A DNA stretch of 5,575 nucleotides from Nitrosopumilaceae archaeon (GTDB lineage Archaea > Thermoproteota > Nitrososphaeria > Nitrososphaerales > Nitrosopumilaceae). Shown here one piece after another: positions 1-5,575 of the stretch (its first letter is position 1; every line of letters starts with the position of its first letter). Location of the stretch: positions 58,298-63,872 of the forward strand of contig DUJB01000064.1 in the NCBI GenBank assembly GCA_013330055.1. The letters are read 5' to 3'. Below the pieces are notes generated by a model. The model saw nothing but the letters and a program-made list of their open reading frames with translations. It did not search any database and was not told the origin of the DNA. Both the position numbers and the translations under genes were made by a program.

Positions 1-256
1 TTTTTATTACCAAACCTTTGAACAAAATTTCCATTATTCCAACTCTACTTGGAATTTGAAGACCTTTTACAACTTCATCAACTGTTTGGTAGAGTTTTTG
101 AACTTTTAATAGAAGATCGTCAATTTCAGGAGTAATTGTATCATTTTGTGTTTCTATTTTATGAAACCACTCAAATTCAGTTAGTCTTGATATCGCTTCT
201 GGAGACTCTGTTCTTGGTACAATAATCGTTCCCAACATTAGTTCTGCTACAACCAA
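1..256 (-). CDS. atpI: A-type ATP synthase subunit I (a-like stator subunit), N-terminal part, cut by window edge
   Basis: The first 85 residues are visible on the minus strand; the rest lies beyond the left edge. Subunit I is the large stator protein: its N-terminal cytosolic arm binds the peripheral stalks and its C-terminal membrane half forms the ion half-channels against the K ring. The visible part shows the family's opening beta-strand (LGTIIVPR), a helix (SPEAISRLTEFEWFHKIE, the counterpart of the usual 'L.elg.lHi' segment) and then a charged helical stretch typical of the coiled arm. An in-frame TAA lies ten codons upstream of the TTG at 256. I chose that TTG because a TATA-like element lies about 29 bases upstream, which fits a leaderless message, and because family members carry a few residues before the first strand. 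The ATG at 238 is the alternative. The gene is divergent from atpE and shares its promoter region. The family call is good; the exact start is uncertain. Confidence 0.85.
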   Translation of the reverse strand, partial: MVVAELMLGTIIVPRTESPEAISRLTEFEWFHKIETQNDTITPEIDDLLLKVQKLYQTVDEVVKGLQIPSRVGIMEILFKGLVIK

Positions 257-277
257 GACAGATTCTCGGGTGGTTTC

Positions 278-292
278 ACGTTTTTAAAACGT
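278..292. promoter_or_regulatory. Palindrome over the putative atpI TATA box
   Basis: Two perfect 7-base arms (ACGTTTT and AAAACGT) flank a single T. The T/A-rich core, read on the minus strand as TTTTAAAAA, is centred about 29 bases before the TTG at 256, the usual distance for an archaeal TATA box and a leaderless start. The palindrome could be only a symmetric TATA element, or an operator whose occupancy would block TBP binding and so control atpI. Position and symmetry are seen; function is inferred. Confidence 0.4.
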
Positions 293-314
293 TTCTAAGA
301 ATTTTTTTTCTAGT

Positions 315-328
315 CAAAACATTAAAAT
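315..328 (+). promoter_or_regulatory. Putative BRE/TATA promoter of the atpE-A-B-D operon
   Basis: A purine-rich CAAAAC precedes ATTAAAAT, centred about 28 bases before the TTG start of atpE. This spacing would place transcription initiation at or very near the start codon, giving a leaderless mRNA, which is common for first genes of archaeal operons. No ribosome binding site is visible before atpE, which agrees. A second AT-rich element, TTAATATTAA (332-341), lies too close to the start codon to serve it. This is inferred from spacing only. Confidence 0.4.
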
Positions 329-352
329 CTGTTAATATTAAACGCCTGATCG

Positions 353-946
353 TTGACATCTAGCCCCGCATTAGAGAAAACTGTTGATAAGATTTTGAAT
401 CAATCTGAAAATGAATTACTTTTAAGCTTAAATCAGTCTCTTGATGACTCAAAAAATACCCTTTCTAATTCTCTATCTTTACTAGAGCAAGAATATGATA
501 GAATACTTGTAGACGGTAAAAAGGAGGCAGACAAACTTCAAAAACAGATAACAGGTAGTGCCACTCTAGAGGCCAGAAACAAACAACTATTGCTTGTTGA
601 AGACTCTGTCGAGAAAGTCTTTGCTAAAGCTATAGAACAACTGAATGACTTGGTACGAAATGAAGATTATACAAAACTTGTGACTCAATTACTCGATGAA
701 TCAGTAAAAGGACTTGGTACTTCTGATGTTAATATAGAATGCAATTCAAAAGATAAATCAGTCGTCCAATCAATTCTGTCTAAGTTTTCTGGTGCGACAT
801 TATCTCCTAACACAGTTGATTGTCTTGGTGGTATAATAGTAAAATCAAAAGATGGATCGATGACCTTGGATAATACAATTGATGCTAGAATCGAACGTCT
901 AAAGCCTTTAATAAGGAAGGACATTGCAATCAGATTCGGCAGATAG
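353..946 (+). CDS. atpE: A-type ATP synthase subunit E (peripheral stalk)
   Basis: This 197-residue protein is the usual length for archaeal subunit E, which joins the outside of the A3B3 head to the membrane stator. Residues about 5-105 are predicted to be one long, charged, helical stalk. The segment [19 protein letters not shown] (72-90) is typical of the hinge into the globular C-terminal domain. That domain ends with family hallmarks: [20 protein letters not shown] (158-177), a conserved arginine and leucine-rich helix, and a terminal IAIRFG. Start: a TGA lies two codons upstream (347-349) and no in-frame ATG exists near the N-terminus, so the TTG at 353 is the only start giving the full protein. 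There is no ribosome binding site, and a TATA-like element at the right distance suggests a leaderless message. It is the first gene of the operon; atpA starts 2 bases after its stop. Subunit E normally works as a heterodimer with subunit H, which is not encoded nearby. Confidence 0.93.
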   Translation: MTSSPALEKTVDKILNQSENELLLSLNQSLDDSKNTLSNSLSLLEQEYDRILVDGKKEADKLQKQITGSATLEARNKQLLLVEDSVEKVFAKAIEQLNDLVRNEDYTKLVTQLLDESVKGLGTSDVNIECNSKDKSVVQSILSKFSGATLSPNTVDCLGGIIVKSKDGSMTLDNTIDARIERLKPLIRKDIAIRFGR

Positions 947-948
947 TT

Positions 949-2727
949 ATGGTCGCAAAAGGAAAAATAGTTTGGGTTAGCGGTCCTGCAGTTAAAGCAG
1001 ATGGAATGTCTGATGCAAAAATGTATGAAACGGTTTCAGTAGGAAACCTGAATCTTATTGGTGAAGTAATTCGTCTAACAGGTGATGTTGCGTTTATCCA
1101 AGTTTATGAATCAACAAGTGGATTGAAACCAGGTGAACCAGTTGTTGGTACAGGTAATCCACTAAGTGTTCTACTTGGTCCTGGAATCATTGGACAAATT
1201 TATGATGGCATACAACGACCACTAAACGAACTTTCCAAAAAATCTGGGGCTTTCATCGGTAGAGGTGTCATAACAACTCCTGTAGACATGACAAAAAAAT
1301 ACAAGTTTACACCAACTGTCAAAGTAGGTGATAAAATACAAGGAGGAGATGTCCTTGGTACAGTTGACGAAACTCAATTAATCAAACACAGTATTCTCGT
1401 TCCACCTGATCATCCTGATAGCAAACTTATCAGCATTGTTAATGAGGGTGAATACGACCTTGAGACAGAGATAGCTGTTACAGAAAGCGATGGAAAGAAA
1501 ATACCACTCAAGATGTATCATAGATGGCCAGTAAGAAAATCACGACCATACAAGCAGAGATTCGATCCTACAGTTCCACTAATTACAGGACAACGTGTTA
1601 TTGATACATTCTTTCCAATAGCAAAGGGAGGAACAGGTTCTATTCCTGGTGCATTTGGTACTGGAAAAACTGTAACATTACACCAAATTGCAAAATGGGC
1701 AGATTCTCAGGTAGTAGTTTACATTGGATGTGGTGAAAGAGGAAATGAAATGACCGAAGTCCTTGTAGAATTTCCACATCTAAAAGATCCAAACACAGGA
1801 AGACCTTTGATGGAAAGAACTGTTCTTGTTGCAAATACAAGTAACATGCCAGTAGCTGCAAGAGAAGCAAGTATCTACACCGGAGTTACAATTGCTGAAT
1901 ATTACAGAGACATGGGAAAACATGTCGTACTTGTTGCAGATTCTACAAGTAGATGGGCAGAAGCTTTGCGAGAAATGAGCGGAAGACTAGAAGAAATGCC
2001 AGCAGAAGAAGGCTATCCATCATACCTTGCATCAAGATTGGCAGAATTTTATGAAAGAGCGGGCCGTGTAAGTGCTCTTGGTAGTCCAGAAAGAGAAGGA
2101 TCTGTGACTCTTGTTGGCGCTGTATCACCATCTGGTGGTGACTTTACAGAACCTGTAACAACTCATACAATTAGATTCATCAAGACTTTCTGGGCCCTAG
2201 ATGCAAGACTTGCATATTCTAGACACTATCCATCAATCAACTGGATGAATAGCTATTCTGGATATCTCTCTGATATTGCAAAGTGGTGGAGTGCAAATGT
2301 TAGTGATGAATGGTTACATCTCAGAAATGAAGCATATTCGATCCTACAAAGAGAAGATACTCTCAAAGAAATTGTAAGATTGCTTGGACCTGAAGCATTA
2401 CCAGATGAGGAAAAACTCATCTTAGAAGTAGCGAGAATGATTAAGATAGGAATCTTACAACAAAACTCATTTGATAATGTAGATACCTATTGCAGTCCTA
2501 AAAAACAACTCAAACTTCTAAAACTCATGGTTAATTTCTACAAAGGAGGTCAACGTGCACTAAAAGAAGGGGCAACTCTTCCAGACATTCGTGCAATGTC
2601 TGTAATCGGTAATATGTTGAAAGCAAGAATGGAAGTTCCCGACGATCAAATTGCAAAGCTTGATCAAATTGATTCATTGATGGATGAACAATTCAAAAAT
2701 ATCATGGGAGTGAAAGTCACAACTTGA
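949..2727 (+). CDS. atpA: A-type ATP synthase catalytic subunit A
   Basis: The 592-residue catalytic subunit hydrolyses or forms ATP at the A/B interfaces of the A3B3 head. Visible parts in order: N-terminal beta-barrel (about 1-75); the 'non-homologous' insert special to A/V-type A subunits (about 115-195); P-loop GAFGTGKT (234-241, Lys240 and Thr241 contacting the phosphates and Mg); GCGERGNEM (260-268) with catalytic Glu263; Walker B strand [12 protein letters not shown] ending at Asp331; the [10 protein letters not shown] stretch (395-404); the alpha/beta signature [10 protein letters not shown] (428-437); and a helical C-terminal domain. All catalytic residues are present, so the protein should be active. 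The P-loop is unusual: most archaeal A subunits have GPFGSGKT, while this one has Ala and Thr at the Pro and Ser positions, nearer the vacuolar GAFGCGKT. No intein is present. The ATG at 949 follows the atpE stop by 2 bases, and the last 4 bases overlap atpB, implying translational coupling. Confidence 0.97.
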   Translation: MVAKGKIVWVSGPAVKADGMSDAKMYETVSVGNLNLIGEVIRLTGDVAFIQVYESTSGLKPGEPVVGTGNPLSVLLGPGIIGQIYDGIQRPLNELSKKSGAFIGRGVITTPVDMTKKYKFTPTVKVGDKIQGGDVLGTVDETQLIKHSILVPPDHPDSKLISIVNEGEYDLETEIAVTESDGKKIPLKMYHRWPVRKSRPYKQRFDPTVPLITGQRVIDTFFPIAKGGTGSIPGAFGTGKTVTLHQIAKWADSQVVVYIGCGERGNEMTEVLVEFPHLKDPNTGRPLMERTVLVANTSNMPVAAREASIYTGVTIAEYYRDMGKHVVLVADSTSRWAEALREMSGRLEEMPAEEGYPSYLASRLAEFYERAGRVSALGSPEREGSVTLVGAVSPSGGDFTEPVTTHTIRFIKTFWALDARLAYSRHYPSINWMNSYSGYLSDIAKWWSANVSDEWLHLRNEAYSILQREDTLKEIVRLLGPEALPDEEKLILEVARMIKIGILQQNSFDNVDTYCSPKKQLKLLKLMVNFYKGGQRALKEGATLPDIRAMSVIGNMLKARMEVPDDQIAKLDQIDSLMDEQFKNIMGVKVTT

Positions 2728-4109
2728 CATTGGAAGGCGGAATAGAATACAGCAAGATTGCAGAAATTAAAGGACCACTTGTTATAGTTGATGGAGTAGA
2801 CAAGGCTTCGTTCGACGAACTTGTAGAAATTCAGACAACAAGTGGAGAAAAAAGATTAGGAAAAGTTATGGAAGTTGGATTTGGAAAAGCTGTAGTTCAG
2901 GTTTTTGAGGGAACAACAGGCCTTTCAATTTCCGGAACAAGAGCAAAATTCATTGGAAAAACAATGACAATGCCAGTTTCTGCCGAAGTTCTTGGTAGAG
3001 TATTTGATGGACTTGGTAGACCAAATGATGGACTGCCTGATCCAATAGCTTCTAAATTTTTAGATATCAACGGTGAACCAATGAATCCAGAACAAAGAGA
3101 TTATCCAAAAGACTTTATCCAAACTGGGGTTTCAGTCATAGATGGAATGTTGACACTAGTAAGAGGTCAGAAGCTTCCAATATTTTCTGGCTCTGGAATG
3201 TCACATAACATCTTAGCTGCTCAAATTGCAAGACAAGCCACAGTAATTGGAAGTGGTGAAGAATTTGCCGTGGTCTTTGCTGCAATTGGAGTACAATACA
3301 GCGAGGCACAGTACTTTAAACGAAGTCTGGAAGAATCTGGTGCTCTGAAAAGAAGCGTACTTTTTCTTAATCTAGCTGATGACCCTGCAATTGAAAGAAT
3401 CATTACTCCTCGTGTGGCACTTACCGTAGCTGAATATCTTGCATATGACCTTGGCATGCATGTTCTTGTTATACTTACGGACATGACAAATTATGCAGAA
3501 GCTCTACGTGAAATTAGTGCAGCAAGAGAAGAAGTACCTGGAAGAAAAGGATATCCTGGATATCTCTATACAGACCTTTCAACAATTTACGAAAGAGCAG
3601 GGAGACTGCGTGATAGAAAGGGAAGCGTGACACAGATGCCAATACTTAGTATGCCAGCTGATGATATTACACATCCAATTCCTGATCTGACTGGATACAT
3701 CACAGAAGGACAGATTGTGTTAGGTAGAGATTTGTTTAGAAAAGGAATCTATCCACCAGTTAATGTTTTGATGAGTCTTAGTAGAATCATGAAAGATGGT
3801 GTCGGTGAAGGAAAAACACGTGCAGATCACATGGAGATTGCTAATCAAATGTATGATGCTTATTCAAGAGCCCAAGAGGTAAGAGCGCTTTCTGAAATCG
3901 TAGGAAAAGCAGGACTTACTGGTGTTGATATAAAATACATGGATGTCGGAGATGCCTTTGAACAAAATGTTTTGTCACAAGGCGTAGACGAAAACAGAGT
4001 TCTTGAAGAAACGCTTGGATTAGAATGGAAAACAGCCTCTATCCTACCAAAAGGCGAGCTTAACAAAGTCAAAGACAAGTTTATTGATCAATATTACAAG
4101 GCGAGCTAA
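2724..4109 (+). CDS. atpB: A-type ATP synthase subunit B (non-catalytic nucleotide-binding)
   Basis: The 461-residue partner of AtpA alternates with it in the head and completes each catalytic site. It shows the N-terminal barrel (about 8-80), the degenerate P-loop region [20 protein letters not shown] (153-172), which lacks the Walker lysine as is normal for subunit B, the degenerate Walker B strand ending in [15 protein letters not shown] (251-265), the family signature [10 protein letters not shown] (344-353), and the following Arg354, which fits the arginine finger reaching into the A-subunit site. The helical C-terminal domain is complete. Start: the TTG at 2724 overlaps the atpA stop as TTGA, with a GGGAG purine tract at 2706-2710 upstream and no in-frame ATG before the conserved N-terminus. 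The 4-base overlap points to coupled translation, which would help keep A and B equal. The stop directly abuts the atpD ATG. Identity is certain; the TTG start is very likely. Confidence 0.96.
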   Translation: MTLEGGIEYSKIAEIKGPLVIVDGVDKASFDELVEIQTTSGEKRLGKVMEVGFGKAVVQVFEGTTGLSISGTRAKFIGKTMTMPVSAEVLGRVFDGLGRPNDGLPDPIASKFLDINGEPMNPEQRDYPKDFIQTGVSVIDGMLTLVRGQKLPIFSGSGMSHNILAAQIARQATVIGSGEEFAVVFAAIGVQYSEAQYFKRSLEESGALKRSVLFLNLADDPAIERIITPRVALTVAEYLAYDLGMHVLVILTDMTNYAEALREISAAREEVPGRKGYPGYLYTDLSTIYERAGRLRDRKGSVTQMPILSMPADDITHPIPDLTGYITEGQIVLGRDLFRKGIYPPVNVLMSLSRIMKDGVGEGKTRADHMEIANQMYDAYSRAQEVRALSEIVGKAGLTGVDIKYMDVGDAFEQNVLSQGVDENRVLEETLGLEWKTASILPKGELNKVKDKFIDQYYKAS

Positions 4110-4745
4110 ATGTCCTTTGGACAAAATGTCACTGCAACAAAAATAGAGCTTCTGAAGTACAAACGATCAAGTCAAGTAGCAAAGATGGTACAAAAAATTC
4201 TTGATGACAAGCGTGAGGTTCTACTAAAAAGAATAGATGAGATGATTAATGAAGCAACAAAAGCTAGAGGAGACATCTGGAATCCACTTCAAGACATTTA
4301 CAGATCAGTTAACGATGCATATCTTTCATTAGGTACAAACACTGTAGACTCGGTTGCACAATCTACACCTGCTGTAATGCAAGTAGATGTAACAGTCAAA
4401 CGTGTAGTAGATGTATCAATCCCTGCTCTTACAGTAAAAGAAACTGACAATAAGTCCATGCCGTATGGATTTGCTGATACAAACGCATCAATTGATAGAG
4501 CAGCAAAACAAATCAAGACAATGCTCTCACAAATATGCAAAGCTGCCGAATATGAAAACTCTATCTTTAGTCTTGCAAAGGCATTAGAAAAAACTCAGAA
4601 ACTTCTTAACGCACTTGAGAATGTCATCATTCCACAATATCAACTACGAGTAAAATTCATACTTTCTACACTTGAAGAAAGAGAACGAGAAGAATTCGCA
4701 AGGTTAAAAAAAGTAAAGGCTGTCATAGAGAAGAGGAAGTCATAA
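4110..4745 (+). CDS. atpD: A-type ATP synthase subunit D (central rotor shaft)
   Basis: This 211-residue protein is the usual length for subunit D, the analogue of F-type gamma, whose long antiparallel coiled coil turns inside the A3B3 head. The N-terminal helix carries the family pattern (ATKIELLKYKRSSQVAKMVQ, 9-28, then ILDDKREVLLKRI, 30-42). A less helical middle part (about 75-125) forms the globular foot. The C-terminal helix ends with the strongly conserved LEEREREEFARLKKVK (188-203). Translation begins at an ATG immediately after the atpB TAA with no gap; AAGGCGAG just upstream may act as a weak ribosome binding site. The gene ends in TAATG, sharing one base with the next small gene. 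In other archaea D usually sits beside F, which binds the lower part of D; no F gene is present here. Confidence 0.93.
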   Translation: MSFGQNVTATKIELLKYKRSSQVAKMVQKILDDKREVLLKRIDEMINEATKARGDIWNPLQDIYRSVNDAYLSLGTNTVDSVAQSTPAVMQVDVTVKRVVDVSIPALTVKETDNKSMPYGFADTNASIDRAAKQIKTMLSQICKAAEYENSIFSLAKALEKTQKLLNALENVIIPQYQLRVKFILSTLEEREREEFARLKKVKAVIEKRKS

Positions 4746-4876
4746 TGGCAAAAGAAGATATCAAAAAATTAATAGAAGATGCAAAACAAAGATTGGATCA
4801 GAATAACGAATCATTTTGTGAAACCATAAAAAATGATCTGAAAACTTTCAAAAAGAAAACTCTTGATAAAATCTGA
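4745..4876 (+). CDS. Small charged helical protein (43 aa) inside the ATP synthase operon, unknown; possible minimal stalk subunit
   Basis: I do not recognise this gene. It encodes 43 residues, MAKEDIKKLIEDAKQ to KKKTLDKI, with ten Lys, nine Asp/Glu, one Cys and no Pro or Gly, so it should be a single soluble helix. Evidence that it is real: its ATG overlaps the atpD stop by one base (TAATG), a GAGGAAG purine tract (4733-4739) lies at good distance, and it fills an otherwise empty slot between two ATP synthase genes. Hydrophobic or small residues fall at 6, 10, 13, 17, 24, 28, 32, 35 and 43, with Asn21 and Thr39 completing a regular 4-3-4 spacing. Such hendecads are known from the right-handed coiled coil of the E-H/E-G peripheral stalk. 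It could therefore be a shortened E partner (H-like), an assembly factor, or an inhibitor peptide. Usual H subunits are about 100 residues, and no clear sequence match is visible. The gene is probable; the function is inference. Confidence 0.72.
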   Translation: MAKEDIKKLIEDAKQRLDQNNESFCETIKNDLKTFKKKTLDKI

Positions 4877-4880
4877 ACTA

Positions 4881-4903
4881 ATATTATATCATGATTTAAA
4901 TAT
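4881..4903 (+). promoter_or_regulatory. TATA-like elements of a possible internal atpK promoter
   Basis: The 47-base gap before atpK is the largest in the operon and very AT-rich. ATTTAAATAT (4894-4903) is centred about 26 bases before the TTG of atpK, which would give a leaderless message. ATATTATAT (4881-4889) would instead start transcription near 4911 and give a very short leader containing the ribosome binding site. Either would let atpK be made in excess of the other subunits, as a ring of many K copies requires. Inferred from position only. Confidence 0.4.
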
Positions 4904-4910
4904 GGCATGA

Positions 4911-4917
4911 GAAGGAG
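4911..4917 (+). promoter_or_regulatory. Ribosome binding site of atpK (decides the start)
   Basis: GAAGGAG is the clearest Shine-Dalgarno match in the window. It leaves 6 bases to the TTG at 4924 but 12 to the ATG at 4930, so it favours the TTG. Good initiation strength suits a subunit needed in many copies. Confidence 0.6.
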
Positions 4918-4923
4918 CGTATT

Positions 4924-5241
4924 TTGAGAATGAAATCTGTAGTCTATGCACTAATTGTTGCATTGGCAATTTCTATTTCTGGATTGACTGGACTTGCATT
5001 TGCTCAGGAACCAGCAGTCAGTTCTACAGGAGATAGTTCTGCTAAATTAATAGGGGCAGGTCTTGCATTTGGGCTTGCCGCACTTGGCGCAGGTGTAGGT
5101 CTAGGATATGTAGGTTCTGCAGGTCTTGCAGTAATAAGCGAAAACCCCGCTCTACAATCCAAAGTATTCATTTTTGTAGGTATGGTTGAATCAATCGCAA
5201 TTTACGGTATAGTCATGATGTTCATCATACTTGGACAATAA
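4924..5241 (+). CDS. atpK: A-type ATP synthase subunit K (membrane rotor proteolipid, c-like)
   Basis: This 105-residue proteolipid forms the ion-carrying ring. Residues 1-27 look like a cleavable signal peptide: basic MRMK, a hydrophobic core, then AFA before QEP, with likely cleavage after Ala27. A short polar stretch (28-41) follows, then two membrane helices: a glycine-rich first (about 43-70, with GLAALGAGVGLGYVG) and a second (about 80-104). The helix loop contains the conserved ENP (73-75). Glu89 in VGMVESIAIYG is the ion-binding carboxylate. The glutamine of sodium-binding rings (in GVGQGY of sodium-type c subunits) is Leu60 here, which favours protons. It is one hairpin with one carboxylate, not a duplicated V-type proteolipid. 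The TTG at 4924 is preferred over the ATG at 4930 by ribosome binding site spacing; the difference is only two residues. The gene may have its own promoter. Its stop lies one base from the stop of the convergent pyrI. Confidence 0.93.
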   Translation: MRMKSVVYALIVALAISISGLTGLAFAQEPAVSSTGDSSAKLIGAGLAFGLAALGAGVGLGYVGSAGLAVISENPALQSKVFIFVGMVESIAIYGIVMMFIILGQ

Positions 5242-5242
5242 G

Positions 5243-5575
5243 CTAGTAATACTTTAACTCATTAACATCTAAAATTCTTGTACAATATCTACATCGAAGC
5301 ACAAGTCCTGTTTTGTCCACAACATCCATTATTGATTCAATGTCTTCACCACTATTTGTTATACACTCAGGATTTGAACACCGAAAAATTCTCTCAATCT
5401 CATTTGGTAAGGTAACACGTCTTTTTTCTACTAATTTGTAGTCCTTGATTATGTTAACAGTAGCTTTTGGAGCAATCAGCGCCAGTTTATTTGTGTCATC
5501 ATCTTTTAGAAATCTGTTTTCTACCTTTATGATATCTTTTTTTGAAACTTTTGCACTTGGAACATTTAGTGCTAT
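5243..5575 (-). CDS. pyrI: Aspartate carbamoyltransferase regulatory chain, C-terminal part, cut by window edge
   Basis: The last 110 residues of PyrI are visible; about 40 N-terminal residues of a usual 150-155 residue protein lie beyond the right edge. PyrI binds nucleotide effectors and, through a zinc domain, docks on the catalytic PyrB trimers of the first committed step of pyrimidine synthesis. The allosteric domain is recognised by NVPSAKVSKKDIIKVENRFL and by LALIAPKATVNIIKDYKLVE, both close to family consensus. The zinc domain has all four cysteines as CSNPEC and CRYC, with ITN just after the first pair as in known PyrI proteins. The protein ends in NELKYY. pyrB would be expected just upstream of pyrI, that is, beyond the right edge. 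The gene is convergent with atpK, with one base between stop codons, so the two transcripts must overlap in their 3' ends. It is functionally unrelated to the ATP synthase. Confidence 0.93.
   Translation of the reverse strand: MALNVPSAKVSKKDIIKVENRFLKDDDTNKLALIAPKATVNIIKDYKLVEKRRVTLPNEIERIFRCSNPECITNSGEDIESIMDVVDKTGLVLRCRYCTRILDVNELKYY
5422..5427 (+). terminator. Oligo-T tract, possible terminator of the atp operon transcript
   Basis: Archaeal RNA polymerase stops at T-rich tracts in the non-template strand. Downstream of atpK the first clear one is this run of six T about 180 bases past the stop, followed by a run of seven T at 5537-5543. Both lie inside the antisense strand of pyrI because there is no intergenic space for a terminator. 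Weak evidence: such runs are frequent in AT-rich DNA. Confidence 0.2.

Noticed and set aside
302..309. Run of eight T as a terminator.
   Set aside because: It lies between divergent genes, where no rightward transcript needs ending; more likely part of the AT-rich promoter DNA.
1291..1533. Possible insertion or intein in AtpA around residues 115-195.
   Set aside because: This is the standard non-homologous region of A/V-type A subunits; no intein splice motifs are visible.
1640..2131. Open stretches on the minus strand inside atpA (and similar ones inside atpE, atpB and atpD).
   Set aside because: They are antisense to clearly conserved genes, resemble no family and have no independent start signals; they are by-products of the codon bias.
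3180..3240. AtpB lacks the Walker A lysine, suggesting an inactive or damaged gene.
   Set aside because: A degenerate P-loop (SGSGMSHN) is normal for subunit B of A/V-type enzymes; the rest of the protein is intact.
4888..4895. Palindrome ATCATGAT before atpK.
   Set aside because: Only 8 bases and common in AT-rich DNA; no second copy or extension to suggest an operator.
1..5575. tRNA or rRNA genes, CRISPR arrays, insertion sequences, attachment sites.
   Set aside because: Nearly all of the window is coding, and I saw no tRNA-like arms, regularly spaced repeats, transposase motifs or terminal repeats.

Overview
The window holds most of an archaeal A-type (A1Ao) ATP synthase locus. The AT-rich composition, leaderless-looking starts, frequent TTG start codons and protein sequences suggest an ammonia-oxidising thaumarchaeon of the Nitrosopumilus/Nitrosarchaeum kind. 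That lineage call is from memory of the families, not from a search.

Layout. At the left edge, reading leftward and cut by the window, is the N-terminal part of atpI, the membrane a-like stator subunit. A compact divergent promoter region (about 257-352) separates it from a rightward operon: atpE (peripheral stalk), atpA (catalytic), atpB (nucleotide-binding, regulatory), atpD (central rotor shaft), an unannotated 43-residue helical protein, and atpK (membrane rotor proteolipid). The first five are packed with gaps or overlaps of -4 to +2 bases, so they are very likely co-transcribed. atpK follows after 47 bases that contain TATA-like sequences and a good ribosome binding site, so it may also have its own promoter. 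At the right edge, convergent and one base from the atpK stop, is the C-terminal part of pyrI, the zinc-binding regulatory chain of aspartate carbamoyltransferase.

How it works together. AtpA and AtpB form the A3B3 head, AtpD turns inside it, and AtpE (with a partner) and AtpI hold the stator. The AtpK ring carries ions through the membrane. The ion-site glutamate is present, but the glutamine used for sodium binding is replaced by leucine, so the enzyme is probably proton-driven.

The main puzzle is what is missing and what may replace it. No gene for subunits C, F or H lies in the operon. In the slot after atpD sits a 43-residue, highly charged protein whose hydrophobic residues follow an almost perfect 4-3-4 (hendecad) spacing. 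This is the pattern of the right-handed coiled coil that pairs subunit E with subunit H/G. It is the best candidate in the window for something undescribed.
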